Source of the DNA: Gambelia wislizenii
Taxonomy: Eukaryota > Chordata > Lepidosauria > Squamata > Crotaphytidae
DNA: 64,000 bases
Reading direction: 5' to 3'
Assembly: GCA_030847615.1 (NCBI GenBank)
Contig: JAUMIR010000004.1
Location: forward strand, 270,963,501 to 271,027,500
The notes under the pieces were generated by a model. That model was not told where the DNA came from. It ran no database searches and saw nothing but the letters and a program-made list of their open reading frames with translations. Made by a program: the position numbers and the translations under genes. Shown piece after piece: positions 11,901 to 23,900 of this stretch. Every line of letters starts with the position of its first letter. Positions within the stretch are counted from its first letter, which is position 1.

Positions 11901-14900
11901 GTATCTGCATTCTTACCTGCCTCCCCCAAAGGATTGGTGTAACTCTCTTCTGTGACCTGCATAACTGTTCACTCTTTCACGTGTTTGCATTTCGGAAATA
12001 GTTGCTTCTCAAGGAATAGTTGCTTCTCACAGGAAAAAGATGTAACGGGGGTGGGGGGACAGGATAGGACATTCATTCTGAACAATTTACCAAAGAAAGT
12101 TGTGGGGAGAGGAATAGAACATGGGAAAGAACAAATGGACAAGAAAAGTTATAATAAAAATATACAAAAATGGAGATGAAAAATAAAGATGCTGCTGCTC
12201 GTTGTTAAAGCAAATGATTTGTTAATGTCACAGGACACAAACAGCATCAATAATACATTTTTGTTCTTATATTTCATTTATCAAAACCTTACTATGATGT
12301 GCCAGTGTAAGAGTGTATATAGCTTCATCTTTTGACCATTTCATAGCCCTATTTCCCACTGGCTGTGGATGCTATAATCCCCCTCAGTATATGAGCACAG
12401 AGTTTCAAAATTACCAGTTGAATTGTGTTGTTGTCACAAGCATAAGAGTAAAATCTTCACATTTTTCTCCTATGTCTCTTATAAGTATAATTTTGTATTG
12501 CTTGCTTGGTCTTTATTTTTATTCCACAGGAAAATGGAGAGTGTGGGTTAAGACTGCGCAAGATTCCCCAGAGCCACAAGAATGTAAGAGAACCCTCGTA
12601 ATTTATGGCTCAAAGGGCAAAAGTGATGAACTTCTCCTTTCTTCACAAACCTTGGGATATGTGTGCTTTCAACCAGGAGCAACTGATGAATTCCTTGTAA
12701 GTGGCAACTACCCTGTACTGTTCAGAGTTTACAATGGCATCTTGCTCTAGCCAAGGATATGCTAGAAACCCTGCTGTGCTTGAAGCAAATGCCATATCTA
12801 TTTACAAGGATGGGTTGATTTAGTGGTTTCGATTTTCTTCCTATGTTTCCCCTGTTCTTTTCCAATCTATAAATAATTGTGAGGATGTAGTCAGTATAGA
12901 AAGCAGCTGCATACCTGAAGTAATAAAGAATTAGATCCACCGAAGTATTCCTTGGATCACTATGTCATTTGTACACAGACTGCAATAGCTCAATGATAAA
13001 CCTCTGTAGAAGAAATAAAGCACTCTGCAGAATATAAACAGATGGCTTCTTGGGCAACTGCTGAGACCTAAGCTCTGGCATGGAATGCTGTTGATAGGAT
13101 CAGCCAATTACAGCAGACTGGCTAGGTTTGGAAGCTACCATTTTAATTCCCCACAATGCCCCACAGCAATATTATTTCAGAGTCATCAAGGGAAATTAAA
13201 ATGGTGGCTCCAGACACCCAGTGCATGTCAGAAGGTGAGAAGGAGGATCTCATTTTTAAGAAAGAAGGAAGGAAGGAAGGAAAGAAGGAAGGAAGGAAGG
13301 GAGCTTTTCAGTACCTGTTTTTCAATCTTAAATCCTGGACATCATAGCCCAAGCTACATGAAAATTACTGTATTTTCATGGCTTAGGAATTAGAGCAGTC
13401 TCTGAGCTAGGCCCCAGGTATGGCTTAAGGAAAATCCCAAATGTTGGTAACAAGACATATAGGCAAGGAAGCTACCCAATCAAATTGAGCAAAAGCTTAT
13501 GCAGAGTACATTTATATACTTGGCAAAATCCCTCTTCCCAGTCTACGTATAGGGAGCCCTGGTGACGCAGTTGTTAAATGCCAGTACAGCAGCCACAACA
13601 TTGTGAGTTCTATTCTACAGGGCTGTGAGGATGACTCAGCCTTCCATCCTTTCGTTGGTCAGTAAAATGAGTACCCAGCTTGTGGGGACAAGTAGCTAAC
13701 ACATTGTAAACAGCCTGGAGAGTGCCTGGCACTGTAGAGCGGTGCAGAAGTATAAGTGCTATTGCTAAACAATTTGTAAGTTGCTCTGAGAGCCTTTGTG
13801 GGTGAAGAGCAGGGTCTAAAATAAATAAGTAAATAAATAAGTGAGAGGGCTGGGCTGGGATTGTTTAATAGTCCCTTGGGCAGAAATACAGAATATATCA
13901 ATTAAATGGGACTTCTCAGTGTTGATTCAAATATTACAGTCCCAAGGTGGAGCCACTCTCAGGAACAAGCCTAGATGGCTTCTTCTCAGATTTATTTATG
14001 TAAGCTTTCTAATCCAGCTTTCATGTTCACTACTCTCACAAGATGAGTCACATGATTACAAAACAGGAACATATGATTACAGTTTCACACAAAGAGAGAT
14101 CCCTCCAGCAGCAGTAAATAAAATTTTAAGCACCAAACGGAAACCAGAATAAATGTGTCTTCAGGGACACACACACACACTGTATATATCCTACTGAGAT
14201 AAGGCTACATCATTTAGGGAGGGAGCTTTAAATTTGTGAGGTTGCTACAAAAAATGCCCTGTCCCAAGTACTCACCATCCTAACAGCTCTCTGTATTAAG
14301 CCAGGGAGTTGGGCCTTTGATGGTGAACATAGTAAAAGGGCAGGGTTATATAAGCTGATACAGTCAATAGTGAAACTTTTGTAATGCCCTAACCCTTAAT
14401 GCATTTTTCTTTCATTGCATTGCCTCCTTTATGTCTAGCAATTATTACTCAGGTTATTTTTGCCATACCTGTTGGTTTGAACTGACTGCTGGTTGTAAAC
14501 ACCTGTGTTATCTTCTTCCCTGCTACAGTCTGACGTGTTTTCCCCCTTCCTCTTTATTATTTTTGATTGACTGCTTCACCTTGTCTTAGAAAAAGCCCTT
14601 CTTGCATATCCTCATATTTGGAGCAGTGAAGTGGAAAATACAGCCCGGCTTGTTACCTTACCTGGTAGATTTTCAAACGTTAAAGCAATTTAATTTTAGT
14701 CCCATCTGACCTTTATAACATACTCTGAGTGGAATCTATTACAGCTAGGGTTTGTTGGGAAGAATGCCTCATTTCAATAAAAGTGCAACAGGCTGCTGGG
14801 AAAGCGTTTTTCAGACACTTTGTAATTGTTTTGCAATCAGTTACCCTACTGTAAGGATGTGCAACATTCAGCATAGTGGAAATTGCTGTAACTGCTTTCT

Positions 14901-17900
14901 AAATGAGTCAGTACTATTCATTTTGCAAGAGTTATAGGTGTTAGCATTTTGTATTTCTGTTGTCCTCTTTATGCCGAATCCCAAGCACATATATAATCTT
15001 ATTGTTTTATAGCCAGGGCTGGCATCAACAACTAGCATCTGCAGCTGCCAGGGCTCATTGGCAGGACCCATTGATGTCTTACCCTGTTCCCTCCCCAAAA
15101 TTGTTTTCTGGATTGATTGTCTAAACAGTGCCAGGCAATGGGCTTTTGGAATCCTTTTAATTTCCCACAATGCCCCTGTGACAAATGAGCATCTATGTTT
15201 TAAATCCTGCAGGGTAGAGTAGGCTGTGAAGCTTCCTTTGTTGGCTGTTTTGGGTATTCCCTGCCATCCTTTATTCCTTTGATTCATATCCCACCTTTCT
15301 CCCAAAATGGGACTCAAGGTGGTATACAGTGTAGATTAAAAAGAAATGGCTAAAACAATACGACATACACATATTTAAAAAACATTAAATAATCAATCTG
15401 ATTAAAGCATCAGTGTAAGACATTAATTTAAAACAATTACAAACACATGAAGTACTGATTAATCTTTTTATTAGAGAATATTTATGGATATAACTTAACA
15501 TGAGAACAATAAATAGTATATATAAAATCCAAAGCATGCAATTGCAAAAGAATATAGTACAATAATGTACAGCTGTCCCTCTGTATCCACAGATTTGGTG
15601 TCCACTGATTTAAGTATTCACGGCTTGAAAATATTTTTTAAAAAATAATAATCCAAAAAGCAAACCTTGATTTTGCTACCTTATATAAGGGACACCATTT
15701 TGCTGTGCCATTGCATATAATGAGACTTGAATATTTATGGATTTTGGTATCCATGGTAGGTCCTGGAGCCAAACCCCAGCGAATATGAAGGGACAAGTTA
15801 GGAATCTCATTCCTAAAATGGATTAAATTCTTAAAACATATTTTAAAAGAAAAAGAACTTGCTTTGGACACCAAAACTATACTTTACCTTTAGATCACAT
15901 AAGTGGCCGCTAATATATCCAGCAAATGCATACCATACACAGAATATAGATAATTCCATCTCTGCAGAAACTGACTCCTCGTACTGGTGGTGGCACAAAA
16001 TATGCTCAATGTAAATGTTTTGGGGCCATCTAATGGTATCCGATGCCATTAGCTTGTGCAAAAGTTTAGCATAGTGCTTTCCATCCCACAGACTCTCACC
16101 ACAGGGGCATTTTCTGGATCCGACCCAGGGCTCCAACAAGTCTCTCTCTCTGGCTTTTCTTCGCAAACAAAGATTCAGGAAGGACTCATCCCATGCTTTC
16201 TGCAAGTGTGCTGATGACTGAAAAGGCCAATCCGAGATAAAGAAGTCCGGTTACAGAAAGCACAGCAGAGGGTCTCCTTGGGTGATGTTTCCAGGTTGTG
16301 ATTCTTTCTGCATTGTCGTTTCTCTTCAAGACTTGTTCGGTGTGAGTTCTCAAATAAAGCTGCAGCATTGTGGATAGTGCGTCTCCATGCCTCCCGATGT
16401 GAGGCCAGGGCGGACTATTGTTGGTGATCAATTTGGCCAAGCCTGGGATGTTGTTTCAGGGAATCCTTGTATTGCTTTTTTGGACACCCCTCTTATGCTG
16501 ACCCGTGGTGAGCTCACCGTATTTTTGGGAGGCAATGGTCCTCCATCCTAGAAACATGCCCTGCCCAGCGCAGCTGTGTTCTCAGTATCATGGCCTCAAT
16601 GCTGGTGATCCCTGCTTGCTCAAGGACAGCAACATTCGTCACATAGTCAGTCCACTGTATATTTAGAATTGTACATATACAGCGCTGATGAAAACGTTTG
16701 AGGAGTCATAAGTGTTGGTGATAGATGACCCATGTTTCAGATCCGTAAGGGAGAATAGACAGTACAATGGCTCTATACACACTGATTTTTGTGCTTCGCC
16801 TCAGGTGTTTGTTTCTCCAGACTCTTTGTAAAGTCTTCCAAATATGCTATATGTCTTTGCTAATCTGTGATCAAACTCTTTGTTAATCTTGGCATCTGAG
16901 GAGATTATGCTTCCCAAGTAGGTGAATTGCTGGACGGACTTAAGCACAGGGTACACAAGTTGATTAGGGTACACAAGCCTCTCCCCCACGACAAGGGGGT
17001 GTCAATAGGGAGGGCTCCAACAAGTAATGCATGGACAAATAACTCAAATCCCCTTTGACTCAGTACAGTATCAGTACTGAGTACAGTATGAGTACTGAAT
17101 ATGAGTCTAGTGTTTGTATTCAGTACAGTATGAGTACTGAGTATGAGTCTAGTGTTTGCATTCTCTAGCCTCCCTCATGGCTGGTTTTCTCTTTTCAAAG
17201 GGGATTGTGATGTCCACAATGGTTATCTTTTTCAGGTCTTTGTCCACAATGACTATATCCTATCTGAACTGGCTACCTGTCTCAGGCACAGCTTGATTTA
17301 AAGAGATAGTGCCCATTGGAGCTGGGATCACTTTGATTCATAACTGTGTCATGCTGACATTTCCAGGCTGTTGAGTGTGGGGGAGAGTTACAGAGCACAT
17401 GTGGTAGTGTATTTGAGTGGCCACAACTATGGCAACATTTGCCTTGGTTGCTAGATTTTATAGCACAGTAAAGGGGCACCACATTTAGGCAAGCTTGATG
17501 GACAAATCACCAATTGGCAAAACAGGTGAAGTCTCCATGAGATACGAAGTGATTACTTGAGTGCCACTGTGATATTACCTCAAAGACTTTGCCCTGATCA
17601 GGTTTGCTCAAAAGAGTAGTACTATATTTCTCCCTTAAAAGCTCTTTCAAGGAACTTTCTAACAAGTGCCTTGATTTATGGAAAAAGATTTGTACCACTG
17701 GTGGGTTCCCTTTGGTGGCGGTGGGCTGTGGGACTTCTTCAGGAACCCAAATCCATTGGCAGCCAATTAGTTTGTTGAGACAGTGGGTTGCGTAGTACAT
17801 ATACAAATAGCACAATTATAGCCCATTCTACTTCTTGCTGTTGTGTGCCTTCAAGTAATTTCTGACTTACGGCTGACTCTAAGGCAAACCTAACACAGGG

Positions 17901-20900
17901 TTTTCTTGGCAGAATTTGTTTTTTTTGGGGGGGGGGTTACCCTCACCTTCCCTTGCGACAGAGTGTGTGACTTGCCCAAGGTCACCCAATAGGTTTCCAT
18001 GGCAGAATGGGGATTCGAAGCCTGGTCTCCTGGTATCCTAGTCCAACACCCAAACCACTATAACACACTGGCTTCTACTACAACCAGTTAAAGGCTGAGG
18101 GCCTATTTAAATAAAAAAATATTTGCCTGCAGGCAAAAGGAGCAGAGAGGAGGCCAGCTGCTTTTCTCTGGAGAGAGTTTCATAGCCTAGGAGTACTCAG
18201 CGAGAAGGCTTTCCCATGTTCTCAAAGATGAGCCTGGGAAGATGATGGGACAGAGAGAAAGTGCTTCCCCCAAAGCTCATAATATTCAGGCAGGCTTATA
18301 GGGGAGATGCAGGACTTTATCAGACGTAGCAAAAATTTCAGGATTACAATGTCTGGGTAGCACAAACAGCGTGACTATCACATGACATTGTAATCATCTC
18401 ATGGTTACCACATGCCTCAGCCATGAATAAGGCACTGCTTTTAATTGATGGGATAAATCATCAATAGATCATCAATATCGCTTTTTTCACAGTATTGAGG
18501 GGGTGCGAAAGCATGTCCTATCATAATCGCGAGATCACAGAGTAAATGTGTGGGCCTCGGTGAGTAAACGTCTGTGTGAAAACACAAAAACAAAGCACAG
18601 GATGCTCTTTTTATGAACTGTCCCATTTAATTTGAACATTTTTAGGTCTATTTCAGTGCTTGTGTGTTAATTTACTTTGTTACTTAAGGTGTTTTTGCAG
18701 TTTTAAGTGTGCTTGCATCTTCTCACAAGAACTGCCAAAATCTTGCCCATGCTAAAGCTTAGAAGTAAACTCCTGTTCTTAAAGGTCTAGTGGTCCTCAT
18801 GAGATAGGAGATTTTCACATGGGCTATATATCCCGTGACAGGAACAGAACATGGTTGGAAAAGGTTTTCCCTTTCAGACTATGTCGACCCCTATTATGTC
18901 CTGCATCCGTCCTGCTCCCGTGCCTGTTCTGGAACAATGTATTCATGATGTTTCATCGTGAATAAACTACCCATTCCATGTCTGTCATGGAATCACGGGT
19001 GTGCGAACAGGAGCCCTGTTCCTGTTCTGAAATGACAGCCATGGAAAGGAGGTCCGTTCCGAGCACTTCCGGGTTTGTTCTGGACATCCAGGTAAGTGGC
19101 ACCCTTTATTTTAACCTCCCTGTTTTGTTTGTGTAATTTAAAGTGTGTTTTTGTGCTTGGTGAACTGATTTTATGTTTGGGGGGCTTTTTATTTTTGAAT
19201 TTACCGCCTGGCTATTCTCTCACAGCTGGCTGGTCTTATGATGGCTGCATTTACAGCCGGCCAGCAAGAGGAGGGGGAGCGCATTCCTGCCGTGGAATTA
19301 AGGTAAGTGTGTGAAAGATTTACATTATTCCATGGCAGGAACGAGAGAGGAGGTGGTGGGGCAGTAATGAGGCATTTTGAAAATCTCCATAATTCTATGG
19401 CGGTTCTTTTGCGTGATTATGGTGATGTGCAAAAGTAAGTGTAATAATGCCAGGATGTGTTCATTATCCTCACTCACAGAATTGCAGTGTTTTCACTTGC
19501 TAGACTGATAAAGCCCACAGATTTTCAGACTAAAGCTATAAAGAGTTTCATAGGTCATAACCACCATTTTCAGTCCTGCCTGGGAATGGACAAGTAGCCA
19601 GTGAAGCTGTTTCAACAAAGGTGTGATATGCTCCCTACAATCAGCAACTTCTAACAGTATCGCAGCCAAACATTTGTCCCTGAGGCTCCACTGAGAGTTG
19701 AACGGGGTCTGGAAATTGGGGCAGGGATAGCAAGAGTAAAATAAATATTTCTGGTTTTGTTTTGTTACTTTTTAACTGTAAGGTTGGGGGCCCTTTGATG
19801 TATGCTCAACTAACAAATGGTGGTTATGACCTATAAAAGGGAGCCCTGGTGGTGCAGTGGTTAAATGCCAATACTGCAAGCCACCACGTTGCAAGTTCAA
19901 TTCCAGCGGGCTCCAAGGTTCACTCAGCCTTCCATCCTTTCGTAGGTCGGTAAATTGAGTACCCAGCTTGTGGGGGGCAATTAGCTAACACACATTGGAA
20001 ACTGTTTAATGCAGTGTAGAGGTGTAAATAGCTATTGCTTAAAACAATTTGTAAGCCGCTGTGATAGCCTTGTGGCTGAAGAGCGGGGTATAAATAACTA
20101 AATTAAAAAATTAAAATAAAAATGCTTTCAAGTTGTTTTCAATTTATATCATCCCTAAGGTAAGGTTTTCTTGGGAAGATTTGTTCAGAGCAGGTTTGCC
20201 ATTGCCTTCCTCTGAGGCTGAGAGAGTGTGACTTCCCCAGGTTGCCTAGTGGGTTTCCATGGCTGAGTGATGATTTGAACCCTGGTCTCCAAGAGGCTTA
20301 TCCAACACTCAAACCGCTATACCACACTTGTTCTTGTAACTTGGCCCTGTATTTTGTTTTAATCCTGAAACATTGTTTTTGATGCCTCCAGCTAGAGGAA
20401 AACAGTACTCCCACTTCCCTAAAGTTGGGATTTAGGGAAGGATTCTTGGCAGACACTGTGGACTGCAAAAAGGACTCTGTGTGTACATGTGCATGCACAT
20501 ATGCATGTTTTTCATGTTTCCTCATGCTAACATCTTTGCTATAGTTTTGTAGCCAATTAAATAATGTTAGTTGCTTTTCATGCAAAAAAAAAAAAAAAAG
20601 TTGAGGAAGCAACCTTTCTGAAAAGTTGTTTTCCTCTCTCCCTAGCCTTGCTATGGTGGCACAGCTCTATCACAACAATAGTGACTGCTGAATAAGCAAA
20701 TAAGCTTTCATCCTGTTAGACCTTTATATGCAAAATAGATGTTTCCCTGATAAAGAACCACTTCATTACCTTTTCTTTGTATTTCTTTCCTCTTCCCAAA
20801 AATGTGTGTGTGTGTGTTATATTCTGTGTAGTATCTGAAGGTTCACAGAGTCAGGCATGACATTTTTAGAATAATTGGTGTAGTGTGAAAGTCTTGGGGA

Positions 20901-23900
20901 GACATTCTACTGAAAGCCCATTTAAGCAGCATTAAGGTTTTGTTGCCCTCTTCCTTCCTTTATTGCTGAGACTGTTTAAATGATCAGAGGCTTTTGTTTC
21001 AGAAGTTCACCTATTCCCATTTGTGGCAGCACAACTAGTTGCCATGGGAATGGCTGTGTGATATTGCAAGTAACAGAAGATTGCAAATTCAGCAAAGCAA
21101 TACGCAGGAGCAGAGGAATAACAAAGATCCCAATTCTTTACAGTAGTACTTAGTCAGAGTACTGATAAAGTACAGTACAGGTAATATAGTATGAGGCATG
21201 AAAATTGGATGAAGGAACATCAGCAATTTATGGTAAGATATGCAGTTGACACCATGCTACTAGCAGAAAATAGCAAAGACTTGGAAAAATTACTGAAGAA
21301 AGTCAAGGAAGAAAGTGCAAAGGCAGGTTTACAGTTGAACATTAAGAAAACAATAATGGCTATTGCCAGGGAAGTCAATAGCCACAGATTGTTTGCACAA
21401 CTTTAAAGTAGATGATGAAGACTTTGAAATACAGGTCAATCCCTGTATCTGCAGGGGATACATTCCAAGACCCCTTGTGGATACCTGAAACTGTGGATAA
21501 TAAGGAAATCTATTATTTCCAATGAGGTGGGCACCAGAAGTTGACCATAGAATCACATTGGAGGACCTAGAAATGCCTTGAGAGAACATATTTTTTGGAC
21601 ATGGATAAGTTAAACAGTGGCTATCGAATCCATGGATACAGGGGTCAACCTATACTGGGGTTGACGTGCAGATTTTCTATACCTTGGCTCAGTCGTTAAT
21701 CAGAATGAAGGCTGTAGTCAAGAAATCAGAAGATGACTAGGAATTGGAAGGGATGAGGAAACTATGCTATGAGGAAACTAGACAAACTCCTGAAGTATCA
21801 AGATATATTGTTGAATACTAAAGTTAGGATTGCCCATGCCATTGTATTTCCCATTTCTATGTATGGTTGTGAAAGCTGGACAATGAAGAAAGCTGATAGG
21901 AAGAAAATCAACTAATTTGAATGTGGTGCTGTAAAAGAGCTTTATGGATACCATGGACTACTAAAAAGACAAATAAATGGGTGCTAGTGTCCTGAACTCA
22001 CAATAGCAAGTGCCTGAGGAGCAACAGGGTAGGGGTGTAAGATCAACAGAATAAGGGGTGCAGTCCTAGTCTGTCACCAATTTCCATACCAGATGCAAAA
22101 GACATAAATAGCCAGTCCAGAGGTCAACCACCAATTGTCCATACCAGATGCCAGGGAAGTCAATAGCCAGTCCAGAGAAAAATAGAGTCAGGTCCAAGGT
22201 CCAGGTACTTGGTCATAAAGGGGTTACTGCAACAGTCCAGGAGTCAGTCCGAAACCAAGGCAAAACAGGAACACAAGAAGGATGCAACAGCCACAATAGG
22301 CAGTTGTCAGCATTCAGTCTGTGAGGAAAACAACTGGGACATTTATAGCTAGATCTTCATGAACAGCTGGGTCTCATTAATGAGTAATCAGGTCAGCATT
22401 TAGTATTTAAAACACACTGGGTGTTGTGTTTCTCCCTCCTGCATTCAGAGAAGGAAGGTGGCATGTCATCTGAGTCATCCATCACTGACTGGCAGACTGT
22501 TTGTTCTTCAAGGTGAGGTATGCTTTCTCATCTACTTTGGCTGCTCTCCCAGAGGGAGCCAGGGCAATCTCTTCAGGATGAGTCATGCTTTCTCTATGTA
22601 CTTCATCTGCACTCTCTGCTTCTTCCTCTTCAGCAAAGAGGTCCATGACATCTAGAGCAAATCAAGCCTGAACTCTCCCTAGAAGCCAAGATGACTATAC
22701 TGAGACTTACTTCAGCCACATCATGAGAAGATATGACTCAGCCATATCATCATGAGAAGACATGGATTATTTCTGCAGTGCCTTAGTATCAAAAATGAAT
22801 GGAAACAAAATATTCACCCAGCCCTATCAGAAAACACATATAAGGGACACAAGACTATATTAGAAGGCTAGAATAGGACTAGGAAGACCTGATTGCAAAT
22901 TCTCTATCAGTAATGAAACCTACTGGATAAACACCAGGGGGAAAGCAAAGTACAGCCCGGGGGCTGCTTGTGCTCCCCCCCACGCACCCACTCAAGGCCA
23001 TTTTGGTAATGGTCTGGACCCCCAGATTCTCCCAGACCCCTGCCAAACGTTTCCATCATTAGAAAAAAAAATACAGTTGTCCCTCCACATTCGCAGGGAT
23101 TAGGGCCATGAGACCCCCGTGAATGTGAAAAAACTGTGAATAAAAACTAGGTCACGCCACCCCACCACCACCCCAGGAGCAGCGACGGGGCTTGCCAAGC
23201 CTCGTCGCTGCTTCCTCCCATCCCTCCTGCCCATCCCGGAGCAGCGACGGGGCTGCTCCCTCCCCTCCCTCACTGCTTCCTCCCCCCTCCCCCCCAGAAG
23301 TAGCGACGGGGCTAGCCAAGCCTCGTCGCTGCTTCCTCCCCCCCCTCCCTCCCCCCCAGGAGCAGTGACAGGTTTTGGCAAGCCTCGATGCTGCTCCCTC
23401 CCACCCCAGGAGCAGTGACCCCATTGCAGTTTTTTGGGACAGCGGGGGGCGCTCCCAAAACTGCGTATAGTCAAAACCATGAATCTTAAAGCTGTGAATG
23501 TGGAGGGGCAACTGTATTTAAAAAATAAGATGAATTGCTATTTTGTCCTAGAACAATTTTTTTGCAACCAAAAATATCATTTTCGCCTGAAACCAAAGTG
23601 GAGTTCCAGCCACTTCCCATTTCCTTCTCCCTCCCCAGTTTTTTGCAGCATCTTCAGCAGTTAGTGTGGTCTCCAGAAGCTCGCAGGGGAAGAAGATTAC
23701 CCCCCAAACCCACCAAAGTTACCCACTCCAGCCATTATCCAGTCTCTGTCTCTCAGCTTATTCTTCCTAACATGGTTGTTACGAGGATAAAATGGTGACA
23801 GGGGGAAAGCCTGATCTCCTTGGAGAATGTGTGTTGTTTAGGGTGTTAGTGCAACAAATGAACATTTGAAAATAATTTCTCTTGAAGCAAAGTACCCACA

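Larger units (their letters stand above)
21190..22775 (+). pseudogene. RTE/BovB LINE fragment, interrupted twice
   Basis: Plus-strand reading gives [21 protein letters not shown] and [18 protein letters not shown]. This is the reverse-transcriptase active-site region of BovB, with the usual YADDT core changed to YAVDT. The sequence resumes at 21653 (LGSxINxxG-like, then [12 protein letters not shown]) and again at 22651 ([12 protein letters not shown]). The breaks are a 221-bp Tigger-like MITE (21432-21652) and a 663-bp solo LTR (21988-22650). The second BovB copy, at 57380, confirms continuity across both junctions. It is dead. Confidence 0.9.

Noticed and set aside
19839..19910. Functional tRNA gene
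   Set aside because: Only A- and B-box-like elements are present; the cloverleaf is degraded and it continues into a SINE body and tail.
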